Source: Candidatus Undinarchaeales archaeon (GTDB taxonomy: Archaea; SpSt-1190; JASMDC01). From it: a DNA stretch of 64,000 nucleotides. The first letter of the stretch is position 1. The number at the start of each line of letters is the position of its first letter. Below are positions 9,306 through 17,952 of the stretch, in pieces. Position numbers and translations under genes: made by a program. The notes below the pieces were generated by a model. That model worked only from the letters and a program-made list of their open reading frames with translations. It had not been told where the DNA came from and searched no databases. The stretch is taken from contig JASMDC010000004.1 of assembly GCA_030753015.1 (NCBI GenBank), positions 62,001 to 126,000 of the forward strand, given 5' to 3'.

Positions 9306-9650
9306 ATGGAATGGAAGTACACTGCGCTCATCATCGCGCTTATCATGGCAGCTCTTCTCTCCCCTTACGCTTCGCCGGATCCCGACGGGCTGGAGAGGGT
9401 TGCCGAGGACAAGGGGTTTATAAAGAAAGGGGAGGATCACGACGTCTTCACAGCCCCCATACCCGACTACGAGGTCCCCAATCTGGGCGACGCGTTAAAG
9501 GGACCCGTCGCTGGCATCATAGGCACCCTGGTGACGTTCGGCCTGGGCATCCTCCTCGGCAGACGGCTCAATGGACCGGAAGGGGAGCGGGCCGAGGAGA
9601 AGGATCAAGGGACAGAGGAGGACGTGGGTTCGACCGGTCCCGCCCGGTGA
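9306..9650 (+). CDS. CbiN/NikN-like PDGLE-domain subunit
   Basis: This 114-residue protein has a membrane helix at each end (about residues 5-22 and 68-88) and between them the SPDPDGLERVAEDKGF motif that defines the PDGLE family. Such proteins are accessory subunits of CbiM/NikM transporters and support metal loading. A ribosome site (AGGAGGGG at 9292-9299) lies about seven bases before the ATG. It sits between cbiM and cbiQ, the usual order. Functionally it is interchangeable in name with NikN; nickel is preferred from the context. Confidence 0.85.
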   Translation: MEWKYTALIIALIMAALLSPYASPDPDGLERVAEDKGFIKKGEDHDVFTAPIPDYEVPNLGDALKGPVAGIIGTLVTFGLGILLGRRLNGPEGERAEEKDQGTEEDVGSTGPAR

Positions 9651-9688
9651 GAACATTTTTCAAGCTTGCCTGCAGGAGCAACCACGCG

Positions 9689-10462
9689 ATGGAGATGGAG
9701 CATGACTTCCTTGACAAGTATGCACACATAGATGGCCCGGTCCAGCGACTGCACCCCCACCCCAAGATCCTACTGGCCGTGCTCACCATCCTCCTCGTGG
9801 TGCTCACCTCCCCCACCAACACGGCACGGTTCGCGGGCGTGGGCATCCTCCTGGCCCTCACGCTCGCCGTCTCGGGCGTGCCCGCCAGCTTCGTCCTCCG
9901 CCGCTCCCTGGTGGTGCTCCCCTTCGTGCTCGCCGTGGCCCTCGGCGCCCCGTTCCTGGAGCCCGGGGCTGGCGGCCACGTCCCCATCGTAGCAGGTCTC
10001 GAGGTCCCGCGGGCGGGCCTCCTCGTCGTCTGGAACGTGCTCGTGAAGTCCTGGCTCTCGGCCGTCACCATGCTGCTCCTCGTATCCACTACCCCCTTTC
10101 CCTCCCTCCTTGACGGTGCCCGATCACTGGGCGTGCCACGGATCATGGCCCAGGTGATCGCCTTCATGTACCGCTATCTCTTCATCATACAGGACGAGCT
10201 CATGCGCCTCGTCCGAGCCCGGACGTCCCGGTCCATCGGGAACGAAGGGTTCCTGTGGCACGCGCGGACCGCCGGCGGCCTCCTGGGAAGCCTCTTCATC
10301 CGCTCGTACGAGCGCGGGGAACGGGTGTACCTCGCCATGGCGGCTCGCGGCTACGCTGGCGAGCTGCCCATACTCGAAAGGCAGAAGATGGCGTCGAGGG
10401 ACGTGGTAGCCTCCCTGGTCATGGTGCTCGTCCTTGCCTGCGTCGCGGGGGTGACCCTGTGA
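9689..10462 (+). CDS. cbiQ: ECF transporter transmembrane protein CbiQ
   Basis: The 257-residue protein begins MEMEHDFLDKYAHIDGPVQRLHP, then has several membrane helices and the conserved ARTSRSIG/RSYERGERVYLAMAARG coupling-helix region that contacts the ATPase in ECF T components. It is the T component of the nickel/cobalt ECF transporter. An open frame continues upstream to 9302 through the previous gene, but that stretch is not homologous; the ATG at 9689 follows a GCAGGAG ribosome site. Its stop overlaps the cbiO start (GTGA). Confidence 0.88.
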   Translation: MEMEHDFLDKYAHIDGPVQRLHPHPKILLAVLTILLVVLTSPTNTARFAGVGILLALTLAVSGVPASFVLRRSLVVLPFVLAVALGAPFLEPGAGGHVPIVAGLEVPRAGLLVVWNVLVKSWLSAVTMLLLVSTTPFPSLLDGARSLGVPRIMAQVIAFMYRYLFIIQDELMRLVRARTSRSIGNEGFLWHARTAGGLLGSLFIRSYERGERVYLAMAARGYAGELPILERQKMASRDVVASLVMVLVLACVAGVTL

Positions 10463-11280
10463 AGGCCGTAGAGGTGACAGGGCTGAGCTACGCCTACCCC
10501 GACGGCACCCGCGCCCTGCGCGACGTGGACCTCTGCATCGATGAAGGGGAGTCGGTGGCGCTGCTCGGGCCCAACGGGGCGGGGAAATCCACCCTCCTGC
10601 TCCACCTCAACGGCGTACTGGCGGTGTCCGACCGCGTCCACATCGGCGGCCTGCCCGTCCTCCAGGAGAACCTTTCCGAGGTGCGCCGCCGGGTGGGCCT
10701 GGTGTTCCAGGATCCGGACGACCAGCTGTTCTCCCCCTCCGTGTTCGATGACGTCGCTTTCGGCCCGTTGAACCTGGGCGTGCCACCAGACGAGGTTCGC
10801 AAGCGCGTCGACGCTGCCCTCGAGAAGGTGGGGATGGCGGGGTACGGCGATCGTTCCCCGTTCCATCTGAGCTTCGGCGAGCGGAAGCGCATCGCTCTCG
10901 CTACGGTGCTCTCCATGGAGCCGAGCCTCCTCGTCCTCGATGAGCCCACCAGCAACGTCGATCCCCGAGCGCGACGCGAGATCATCGAGCTCCTACGCGG
11001 GATGGGACTTACCAAGGTGATCGCCAGCCATGACATGGACATGGTGGCGGAGCTCTGTGATCGCGTGATGGTGCTCGCGGAGGGTCGCGTCGTAGCCGAC
11101 GGACCGGTGGATGAGATCCTGACCGACGTCGAGCTCCTCGAGAGGAACGGCCTAGAGCCGCCCTCCTCCGTCAGGGTCCTCTCCATGCTCGGTGTACGGC
11201 ATCCCCCCGTCGTGCTCTCTCCGGAGACCGCGCGAGAGGCCCGGGACCAGGTCCGACGGGACGGGAGCCGCTCGCCATGA
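10459..11280 (+). CDS. cbiO: ECF transporter ATP-binding protein CbiO
   Basis: ABC ATPase with Walker A GPNGAGKST, Q-loop region VFQDPDDQLFSPSVFDDVAFG typical of ECF A components, Walker B LLVLDEPTSNVD and a switch histidine in VIASHDMD. The signature motif reads LSFGERKR rather than LSGGQ, as in a subset of CbiO proteins. It energises the CbiMNQ transporter at the inner membrane face. The start is a GTG overlapping the cbiQ stop; the longer frame beginning at 10255 lies inside cbiQ and is rejected. Its own stop overlaps the next ATG (ATGA), so five transport genes form one coupled operon. Confidence 0.9.
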   Translation: MKAVEVTGLSYAYPDGTRALRDVDLCIDEGESVALLGPNGAGKSTLLLHLNGVLAVSDRVHIGGLPVLQENLSEVRRRVGLVFQDPDDQLFSPSVFDDVAFGPLNLGVPPDEVRKRVDAALEKVGMAGYGDRSPFHLSFGERKRIALATVLSMEPSLLVLDEPTSNVDPRARREIIELLRGMGLTKVIASHDMDMVAELCDRVMVLAEGRVVADGPVDEILTDVELLERNGLEPPSSVRVLSMLGVRHPPVVLSPETAREARDQVRRDGSRSP

Positions 11281-12857
11281 GACGGCTCGTCCTGGTCCTC
11301 CTACTCATCGCTGCCCTGGCCGTCGGCCACCCTCCCATCCGCCTGCTGAGCTCGGAGGGGGGGGGCGCCGTCGCATCGTACCACGGCCGTGACGTCACCG
11401 TCCAGTCCAACTCGACGCTCGGGCGGTTCCGCCCCGTGGGGCCGTTCATGGATTTCCATGCGGTGAATGCCAATGGGAGCCTGGTCAGGCACGAGGTGCG
11501 GCTCCTACGGGTCATCGCATGGGCCGATGAGGATGGTGATGGATCAGCGGACCCGGGCGAGACCGTCCTGGCCGACCTCCACCCCGCAACGGCCCAGTGG
11601 GACGTCCCTTTCTTCTCCTACATACCATCGGGGGGACGAATAGCGGGGATCCGGTTCCCGCTCGTAATGTTCACCAACAACACCAAGGTCGATCCCCTCC
11701 TCCTCGCCAGCCTACGGGTCGAGGCCTCCATGGTGGATGCCGACCACACCGAGACGCTGATGCCGCCGGCGGACCCGCCCATCAAGCTCGCGTATAATGG
11801 CATGCGAGACGTGGGGTTCGACATCGTCGTGGACCCGTGGGAGGGTCCGGATGCTACCCTCCTCTTGACGGTCGATGTCCTCGGTGGGAGTTCGTCGCCC
11901 GATGGCTTCACCCTCGAACGGAAGGATGGGGCGGCACGTCTCTTCCACGGCGACTTCATCCTCCATATCGCCCCGGCCCAGGCGAACGCCACGCCCGCGA
12001 CGGCCGTACGGGTACCCGTGAGAATCAGCGAGGACCTCTCCCGCCCATCACGGGCCGTCCTGAACCTCACCATGCCTCTAAACCATGGTGCCTCGATCCG
12101 GATCCCCCTGATCGCCCATGGAACGGGGACGGAACAGCGCGAGGAGGAACGCTCGTTCATCTGGTTCGCCCTCCTGCTCGGTGGCGCGTTCCTCACGGGA
12201 GCGCTCCACGGGCTGGAGCCCGGTCACGGGAAGACCCTTGTCGTGACCTACCTCGTCGGTACAGGGGCACGACTGGTCGATGCCGTGGTCCTGGGGCTCA
12301 CGGCCACTGTCACCCATACAGCCGGTGTCCTCGCGCTGGCCGTGCTCGCCCTCTCGGCGTCCGAATACTTCCTCCCCGAGGTCATCTCCTATGCCCTCAG
12401 CGTGCTCTCAGGCACCCTGGTCACGATTGTGGGGCTGTGGATGTTCCGTCGCGCCTGGCGGGGCAAGACACACGATCATCATCATGTGCACAAGCATGGA
12501 GAGCGTGTGCACGACAATGATCATGAGCACCTGTCGCCCGGAGAGGGCACGCGCAGGAACTTCCGAGAGCTCGTCTCGTTGGGCATGGCGGGGGGAATCG
12601 TGCCCTGCCCCGCGGCGCTGGTTCTCCTCATCGTCGCGGTGTCCCGCGGCAGGTTCGCCGAGGGCATCGCCGTGCTCCTCGCCTTCAGCCTCGGGGTGTC
12701 GACCACGCTCGTGGGGATAGGTGTTGCAGCAGTCGCCTTCACCTCGGTGATGCAACGGGTTCTGGGGAGCAGCACCCCCGTATGGGCCCAGCGCATCTCC
12801 CTGGCGAGCGCCACGGTCATCACCTGCATGGGGCTGATGATTCTCCACCTGGCCTGA
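11277..12857 (+). CDS. NicO/RcnA-type nickel-cobalt permease with large N-terminal domain
   Basis: The C-terminal half (from about residue 295) is a NicO-family permease: HGLEPGHGKTLVVTYLVG, a cytoplasmic histidine-rich loop near residues 398-422 (HDHHHVHKHGERVHDNDHEH) and GMAGGIVPCPAALVLL. The first 290 residues are unusual: a signal-like helix (LVLVLLLIAALAVG) followed by a presumably external beta-rich domain containing DEDGDGSADPGET, which looks like a calcium-binding loop. NicO proteins move Ni/Co across the membrane, in RcnA outward. Placed in the same operon as a nickel uptake ECF system, it could be a second uptake system or a safety valve. Coupled to cbiO by an ATGA overlap. Confidence 0.8.
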   Translation: MRRLVLVLLLIAALAVGHPPIRLLSSEGGGAVASYHGRDVTVQSNSTLGRFRPVGPFMDFHAVNANGSLVRHEVRLLRVIAWADEDGDGSADPGETVLADLHPATAQWDVPFFSYIPSGGRIAGIRFPLVMFTNNTKVDPLLLASLRVEASMVDADHTETLMPPADPPIKLAYNGMRDVGFDIVVDPWEGPDATLLLTVDVLGGSSSPDGFTLERKDGAARLFHGDFILHIAPAQANATPATAVRVPVRISEDLSRPSRAVLNLTMPLNHGASIRIPLIAHGTGTEQREEERSFIWFALLLGGAFLTGALHGLEPGHGKTLVVTYLVGTGARLVDAVVLGLTATVTHTAGVLALAVLALSASEYFLPEVISYALSVLSGTLVTIVGLWMFRRAWRGKTHDHHHVHKHGERVHDNDHEHLSPGEGTRRNFRELVSLGMAGGIVPCPAALVLLIVAVSRGRFAEGIAVLLAFSLGVSTTLVGIGVAAVAFTSVMQRVLGSSTPVWAQRISLASATVITCMGLMILHLA

Positions 12858-12861
12858 GGAC

Positions 12862-13377
12862 TCAAGCCTCCAGCCGTTCGCCGCCCGTACAGTAGGACGA
12901 TCCCCCAAGATGCTGGAGCAGGGTCAACCGGTCCAGACCTGGTTCGGCGTGCACGGCGACGACCTCGGCTACGAAGATGGTGTGGTCGCCCGCGGGGTGG
13001 GACGCCGTCACCCGGCACTCCACAGCAGCAGGGCAGCAATCCAGAATGAGGGTGTCGACCTCATCACCCGTCCGTCCCGTGAGCCCGAGACCTGCGAGCT
13101 TGTCGCCTGAGCGACCGCTAGTACAACCTGCGGCGTGTACCTTCGCAAGGAGGTCCTTCCCGGGAACATTGAGGATGAAGGCACCTTCCCGCTCGACGAG
13201 CGAATGGGTGTAACGTCCAGGGGCGATGCTCACCGCGAGGAGAGGGGGTCGGACGGACACAGGCATCATCCAGGCCGCGGGCATGGTGTCGTGCCGGTCG
13301 TTCTGCCGATCCCGGGCGGTGACGAGCACCACGGGAGGTGCTGGGAGCAGGGTGCGGAACGTGGCGATGGAAGGCAT
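12862..13377 (-). CDS. Flavin reductase-like domain protein
   Basis: This 171-residue protein resembles the FMN-binding flavin reductase / flavoredoxin family: PVVLVTARDRQNDRHDTMPAAW at the N-terminus, PPLLAVSIAPGRYTHSLVER and FILNVPGKDLL follow in the family order. Such proteins bind FMN and pass electrons from NAD(P)H or ferredoxin to partners. Residues upstream of the ATG at 13377 are low-quality and do not match the family, so this start is preferred to the longer open frame. It is convergent with the NicO gene, four bases away. The in vivo partner is not clear. Confidence 0.75.
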   Translation of the reverse strand: MPSIATFRTLLPAPPVVLVTARDRQNDRHDTMPAAWMMPVSVRPPLLAVSIAPGRYTHSLVEREGAFILNVPGKDLLAKVHAAGCTSGRSGDKLAGLGLTGRTGDEVDTLILDCCPAAVECRVTASHPAGDHTIFVAEVVAVHAEPGLDRLTLLQHLGGSSYCTGGERLEA

Positions 13378-13463
13378 GTCATCGAAAAGGGAGTGATGAA
13401 TAAAAAGATGACATCCGGTGGGCCCACTCCTCCCTGTAGGGCAGTGATGGGGGGCGGGCTTAG

Positions 13464-13501
13464 TCGAAAAAAGGTTAAGTAGTTGTGCCAATCGAAAAAA
13501 G
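13464..13501. repeat. Direct repeat TCGAAAAAAG before mobB
   Basis: TCGAAAAAAG occurs at 13464-13473 and again at 13492-13501, 28 bases apart, immediately before the mobB start at 13517. The spacing is a little under three helical turns. It may be an activator site or just A-tract promoter DNA. Confidence 0.35.
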
Positions 13502-13516
13502 TGAAGAGTTGAGACC

Positions 13517-14044
13517 ATGGCGGACATCCAGGAGTTATCGGTAGAGGAATCGGAGAACATCCCCATAATCTCTGTCGTAGGCAGATCAGGCACAGGTAAG
13601 ACCACCGTCCTTGAACTGCTCATCGGAGAACTCGTGCGGCGAGGGTACCGAGTGGGTACGGTCAAGCACTGCAGCCATGGATTCGACGCGGACCAACAGG
13701 GTAAGGACTCCTGGCGTCATGCACAGGCCGGGAGCGAGGTCGCGGCCATCTCATGTCCACACAAGATGGCGCTTTTCCGGAACATGGAGAGTGAGATGCC
13801 CCTGGACGACATCGTGAGTTTGATGGGCAAGGTGGACGTAGTGCTCACCGAGGGGTACAAACGTGGGGAAAAGCCGATGATCGAAGTGAGCCGCCAAGCG
13901 GTCGGGACCGATCTGTTGTGCCCGCCAGAGGGTCTTGTGTGCGTCATGGCCGACTACGATGTTGATACTTCAGTGCCATTGTTCGCCTTGGACGACGCCA
14001 AGAGCGTAATCTCTCTCCTAGAGGAGCGCTTCTTGCGTGGTTGA
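13517..14044 (+). CDS. mobB: Molybdopterin-guanine dinucleotide biosynthesis protein MobB
   Basis: The 175-residue GTP-binding protein has the P-loop VGRSGTGKTTVLELL and the MobB-specific VGTVKHCSHGFDADQQGKDSW segment, then TEGYKRGEKPMIEV. MobB binds GTP and assists attachment of GMP to molybdopterin, giving the cofactor used by DMSO-reductase-family enzymes. This suits the molybdoenzyme and moeA encoded about 12 kb further on. The ATG follows a TTGAGACC leader without a strong ribosome site. Confidence 0.9.
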   Translation: MADIQELSVEESENIPIISVVGRSGTGKTTVLELLIGELVRRGYRVGTVKHCSHGFDADQQGKDSWRHAQAGSEVAAISCPHKMALFRNMESEMPLDDIVSLMGKVDVVLTEGYKRGEKPMIEVSRQAVGTDLLCPPEGLVCVMADYDVDTSVPLFALDDAKSVISLLEERFLRG

Positions 14045-14172
14045 GGGCTGGACTGCATCTCATCGAACTGAAAGAATACCTTGACGGGGCGCCGGGAATA
14101 GTCTCCTGTGCTGTGGGACCGGTGTCAGGGGGGGGTATCATACTGCTGAAGAAGATCGTTGAATCTACTTAG
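14041..14172 (+). CDS. Small hypothetical protein coupled to mobB
   Basis: A 43-codon frame starts with a TTG whose last two bases overlap the mobB stop (TTGA) and ends with a TAG that overlaps the convergent flavoprotein stop by four bases. The product reads like a real small globular or cofactor-related protein: LHLIELKEYLDGAPGIVSC, then VGPVSGGGIILLKKIVEST. The beginning vaguely resembles the first strand and helix of MoaE, but it is too short to be MoaE. The exact fit between two gene ends favours a real gene or the remnant of one; no function is assigned. Confidence 0.4.
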   Translation: MRAGLHLIELKEYLDGAPGIVSCAVGPVSGGGIILLKKIVEST

Positions 14173-14687
14173 GCAAAGTCCCCGTAGTATAGGGAATGCT
14201 CGAACGTGATGGGATGGAAGTCGGTACCCATCCAGTACGCTGCCTTCGCCATGATGATCCTGACGAGTATTGAGCGATCCATCCTCTTTCCCCTCTTGAC
14301 GATCCTGTCGAACCTCTCGATGTATGTCCTGTAGGGGCCACGAAGTGTCCCCGGCAGGTCGTCCACGTCCGTGATCACATCGCTTATCATCGCTGTCCCG
14401 TTTATCATCACACCCTCGTTCTTGAACGGGTCCTCTAGGTGGCGTATGTCCACGGTGAAGGAGACGTGCGGATTATCGATGATGTTCCTGATCTTCTTCG
14501 AGGTCCTGTCCGTCACGAACAGGATCTCATGCAGGTGCGGGATGTAGGCGAAGAAGACGGGTGTTATATGAGGGACGTTGTTACGGTCTCCTGTGCAAAT
14601 ATAGCCGATCCTCTCCTCCCCCAGGAGCCCTTCGACGAGGGCGAGCGTTCTCTCATCTTCAGCAAGGTCTTCAGACAGGGAGCGCAA
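14169..14687 (-). CDS. PNPOx-like flavin-binding protein
   Basis: A domain of the pyridoxamine-5'-phosphate-oxidase-like split-barrel family: IGYICTGDRNNVPHITPVFFAY, then ILFVTDRTSKKIRNIIDNP and VSFTVDIRHLED. Such domains bind FMN, F420 or heme and often reduce small molecules. It directly follows, and overlaps by 17 bases, a gene whose C-terminus has the same domain, so the two may have arisen by duplication and form a heteromer. The start is uncertain: a TTG at 14687 is the first usable codon downstream of the region that overlaps the neighbour; longer frames run into unrelated sequence. Confidence 0.65.
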   Translation of the reverse strand: MRSLSEDLAEDERTLALVEGLLGEERIGYICTGDRNNVPHITPVFFAYIPHLHEILFVTDRTSKKIRNIIDNPHVSFTVDIRHLEDPFKNEGVMINGTAMISDVITDVDDLPGTLRGPYRTYIERFDRIVKRGKRMDRSILVRIIMAKAAYWMGTDFHPITFEHSLYYGDFA

Positions 14688-15960
14688 TGTGTCTCGCCTC
14701 CTGCCAAAAGACCATGGTCTCGGGAATGACCTCGATGGGAACCCTCCTGATGAGGGGCGTGAGCTGCCAGGCCTCGGGCAGGCGCCGTCGTCCCGTAATG
14801 TACTCCTGAACGTATTCCGGATACTTGTCGTGGAAGAGCGCCCACACACGGAAGAGCTTGATCATGTTCGGAAGTACGTCCCGCCAGCCGAATATCCGCG
14901 CTCTTCCGGTGATAAGCACGGCCTTGTTCTTCATCACGTCATCAGGGTCCCGGACATCTATAAGGAACGCTATCCTTGGGTTCTGCTGGATGTTCCTCAC
15001 CTTCTTCGAGCCCACGGAGGTCTGGAAATAGACCGAATGCCCGTCGAAGACATACGCGACCGGTGTCACATGTGGCATTCGTCGATCATCGGCAGTGCCG
15101 ACATGGGCGAACATCCCTTCCTCCACAAGGGAATGGATGTCCGGGGGCAGCCAGGGTATCCCTCCGATCAGATGAAGGGAGAGGAATGAGACGCAGACGA
15201 TGTAGAGTGAATACAATAACAGGAAGGATGTCAACAAGGTGTCCGTTATGAACACGGGGATGAGGAGAAGTGAGAAGAGTCCAAAGAGGAAGAACTTCGA
15301 ATCGATGTTCCTCAGCCCGTTCAGGTCGTGGAGCGGCGTGTACTCCAACTTCCTACGCCATCCCAGCTCGATCCTGAACATGATCGAACGCACCAGGGAG
15401 ACAGAGGTGACCCATATACCAAGCCCCATCCTGTACGAGACGTCCCAGTGAAGCAGGTACACAAGGAAAAGGACGACGGGATTTGCCTGGTCGCCGAACC
15501 ACGTCACAAGCAGGCTCGTCTCCCACGGCATCCAGTTGTTCAGGTAGGCGAAAGAGAGCACGAAGATCACCACCCCGGGCGCCATCTCCAGGTGTCTGGG
15601 CGAGAAAAGGCGCTTTCGGTATCTCTTGAGGATTAGGCTCTCCGAAAGGCTGCGAGACGGCTTGAAATCACGTATGATGGGTCCTAGCTCGAGCGCGAGA
15701 ATGCTCCATAAAATGGTCGTGAGGATTACGATGGAGCCAAAAAGTACGGTCCGGATTTCCAGATCGAAATACCTTCCGAGCGCGATTCCGATGAGCTCCA
15801 TGAGGATTAGCTGCGCGAGCACGTTGTACCGTCGGGGAAGATGCGAGAGCAATGGCAGCCTCTCCGCAATGGATTCGTACACCCATTTATGTTCGAACTC
15901 TCCTTCCTCTTCCTGCTGTCGACAGATGTTATGATCATCTCGTGCAGTCTCAGAGGGCAT
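14671..15960 (-). CDS. Membrane protein fused to a C-terminal PNPOx-like domain
   Basis: The 429-residue protein has about six hydrophobic segments between residues 45 and 280 (for example LILMELIGIALGRYF and LTSFLLLYSLYIVCVSFLSL), then a PNPOx-like split barrel from about residue 285: VEEGMFAHVGTADDRRMPHV, FQTSVGSKKVRNIQQNPR and AFLIDVRDPDD. I know of no common family with this membrane-plus-PNPOx order. The barrel presumably lies in the cytoplasm and binds a flavin or F420. The downstream gene encodes a second barrel, overlapping in a different frame. A TATA-like GATATAACA lies about 125 bases upstream on the same strand. Confidence 0.6.
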   Translation of the reverse strand: MPSETARDDHNICRQQEEEGEFEHKWVYESIAERLPLLSHLPRRYNVLAQLILMELIGIALGRYFDLEIRTVLFGSIVILTTILWSILALELGPIIRDFKPSRSLSESLILKRYRKRLFSPRHLEMAPGVVIFVLSFAYLNNWMPWETSLLVTWFGDQANPVVLFLVYLLHWDVSYRMGLGIWVTSVSLVRSIMFRIELGWRRKLEYTPLHDLNGLRNIDSKFFLFGLFSLLLIPVFITDTLLTSFLLLYSLYIVCVSFLSLHLIGGIPWLPPDIHSLVEEGMFAHVGTADDRRMPHVTPVAYVFDGHSVYFQTSVGSKKVRNIQQNPRIAFLIDVRDPDDVMKNKAVLITGRARIFGWRDVLPNMIKLFRVWALFHDKYPEYVQEYITGRRRLPEAWQLTPLIRRVPIEVIPETMVFWQEARHIALPV

Positions 15961-16201
15961 TGGAGTCGCATCCTTGCTAGGGGATTCGTTCTGGACCGGA
16001 CAGGGAGGCTAGGACCATTCCAAAGGGCGGGATCTTGAATGATCTCCATGTGTCCATGTTCGTCCTCGGCCGGGATTCACAATTGTTATATCAGATAAAA
16101 GCATATCGGTAGCATCGGCCTTGTCAACGGTTTTAATGTAGAAAGCCCTCCTCCTTTCATGTGTGGGAAGAATAAAGGGAGCATACAAGTACATGCTCTG
16201 G

Positions 16202-17119
16202 TCATGGGCGGACAGTCTCCATCTCTATCTCGCTGGGAAATCCCATAATCCTATCGAGATGACGCAGGTAAAGGAGCACGGAGGGTAGCGTCTCGTTCTC
16301 CGAGAGCTCGCACATGAGCCTTTGGTGATACTCCTGCTCTAGCCGCCGCAGGGTTCTGATCCATCCATCCCGTGTCTCGTAAGCATTTCCCTCCCCGGTC
16401 GTCCCCAGGTCATCCAGGTCATCACGGAGCTGGTAGAGGGTGCCGAGCTCGAGGCCGATGTGTGCGCACCTTTCCTGAACGTCAGTGGAAGCGCCTGCGA
16501 CCAGTGCGCCCAGCCGGCACGACGCCGAGAAGAAACAACCCGTCTTCCATCTGATCATGCGAAGGTACTCCTCGGGAGTTGTGGTCGCGTCATTTGCCAG
16601 CGTGATCTCTAGAATCTGCCCCTCCTGGGTCCTTGCCGCAGCTTCAAAGAAGTTACGGGAGACCTCGCCGGAGTCGATCTCCAGAAGAATCCTGAAGGAC
16701 TCCCTGAGGAGGACATCCCCCGCAAGGACTGCGGCCCCGGTTCCGGCCTGTACGTGGATGCACGGAACCCCCCTTCGAGTGGTGTCGTCGTCGATTATGT
16801 CGTCGTGGATGAGGCTGTAGTTGTGCATGAGCTCCAGCAGGGTACAGAGCTTCTCCATGAGGTCCTCATCCTCTTGTGAAAGGGACCCGCCCTTGAGGTC
16901 CGTGTAGCAGAGGTATAGGAGGAGCGAACGGAGCCGCTTTCCGCCCCCGACCACGTGTTGACGGAGCAGGGATCCAAGGGGCCTAGGGAGGGTCTCGAGC
17001 CGCGATCCTATCATGGAATCTACGATTTCCTTGACATGCGATAGGGTGTCGGTAAGGTCCGATGATCCCTTCTCGACCATGGAACTCCCTGACAAATTGC
17101 CTATTGCCTGTGCTATCAC
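16202..17119 (-). CDS. Geranylgeranyl/farnesyl diphosphate synthase (polyprenyl synthetase)
   Basis: Trans-isoprenyl diphosphate synthase with GGGKRLRS near residue 60, a first aspartate motif HDDIIDDDTTRRG and the second motif LRDDLDDLG. In archaea such enzymes make the C20 (or C25) chains of ether lipids from IPP and DMAPP. The gene is coupled to the upstream flxA-like gene through a GTGA overlap, which sets the GTG at 17119 as a likely start (305 residues); an ATG at 17080 gives 292 residues. Being the last gene of a redox operon is unusual for a lipid enzyme and may be only transcriptional convenience. Confidence 0.85.
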   Translation of the reverse strand: MIAQAIGNLSGSSMVEKGSSDLTDTLSHVKEIVDSMIGSRLETLPRPLGSLLRQHVVGGGKRLRSLLLYLCYTDLKGGSLSQEDEDLMEKLCTLLELMHNYSLIHDDIIDDDTTRRGVPCIHVQAGTGAAVLAGDVLLRESFRILLEIDSGEVSRNFFEAAARTQEGQILEITLANDATTTPEEYLRMIRWKTGCFFSASCRLGALVAGASTDVQERCAHIGLELGTLYQLRDDLDDLGTTGEGNAYETRDGWIRTLRRLEQEYHQRLMCELSENETLPSVLLYLRHLDRIMGFPSEIEMETVRP

Positions 17120-17952
17120 ATCTCCCCCTTGACGTCCTTCAGCACGTCCCACGAGAACACCGGCCCGTCCTTGCAGACGTAGACGTTGCCGATGTTGCAG
17201 CGCCCGCACTTGCCGATGCCGCACTTCATCCGCATCTCAAGGGTTGTGAAGATCTGGTCCGGTGTGAAGCCGAGCTTCTCTAGGGCCTGTATCACGAACT
17301 TGATCATAATGGGCGGGCCGCAGGTGATGGCGATGGTGTTCTCAGGCGAGGGAGCAATACGCGTGAGGTTGGTGGGGACGAATCCCACGAAGCGCGTCCA
17401 TCCCTCCTCCTCGTTGTCGATGGAGAGGTGGACGTCCACATCGTCACGCTTCTCCATCTCTTCGAGCTCCCCCATGAAGCACAGGTCTGCGGTGGAGCGC
17501 GCGCCGTAGATCACGTCCAGCTTCCCGTAGTCCTTCCGGTTATCCATGACATACTGTATGAGGGAGCGCAGCGGCGCCTGGCCGATCCCGCCCCCGATGC
17601 AGAGGATGTTCTTGCCCTTCCATTCGTCCACGGGGAACCCGTTACCGTAGGGGCCGCGGACGCCAACCGTTTCGTCCACCTCCAGCTCGTGGAGGGCGCG
17701 TGTTACCTTGCCCAGCCTCATGATGCTGAACTCCAGGTACCCCTTCTTGGTAGGGGAGCAGGAGATGGCGAAGAAGCATTCCCCCTTCCCGAGGAGGGTG
17801 ACCATGCCACACTGCCCTGGGATGTAATCGAAGCTGTCGGCGAGCTCGGCATCGTTGAACCGCACCCTGAAGGTCTTGATGGCCCGCTCACCTTTTACCT
17901 CCTCCTTGAGGCCGATGATCGTGGCCATGTTCGGTACGTACGGATTCTCCAT
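17116..17952 (-). CDS. flxA: FAD/NAD(P)-binding subunit, FlxA/HydG/AsrB-like
   Basis: A ferredoxin-NADP reductase family protein: FAD region GYLEFSIMRLGKVTRALHEL and VRGPYGNGFPV, NAD(P) region ILCIGGGIGQAPLRSL, TCGPPIMIKFV, and a C-terminal [2Fe-2S] cluster in CGIGKCGRCNIGNVYVC. The same architecture occurs in the gamma subunit of sulfhydrogenase, sulfite reductase AsrB and FlxA. With HdrABC and an MvhD-like protein in the same operon, the FlxA role fits best: oxidising NADH or NADPH for flavin-based bifurcation. It directly abuts the flxB-like stop. Confidence 0.82.
   Translation of the reverse strand: MENPYVPNMATIIGLKEEVKGERAIKTFRVRFNDAELADSFDYIPGQCGMVTLLGKGECFFAISCSPTKKGYLEFSIMRLGKVTRALHELEVDETVGVRGPYGNGFPVDEWKGKNILCIGGGIGQAPLRSLIQYVMDNRKDYGKLDVIYGARSTADLCFMGELEEMEKRDDVDVHLSIDNEEEGWTRFVGFVPTNLTRIAPSPENTIAITCGPPIMIKFVIQALEKLGFTPDQIFTTLEMRMKCGIGKCGRCNIGNVYVCKDGPVFSWDVLKDVKGEM

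Noticed and set aside
9302..9688. Long upstream extension of CbiQ
   Set aside because: The extension overlaps the PDGLE gene in another frame and has no membrane or CbiQ character; the family begins at the ATG at 9689.
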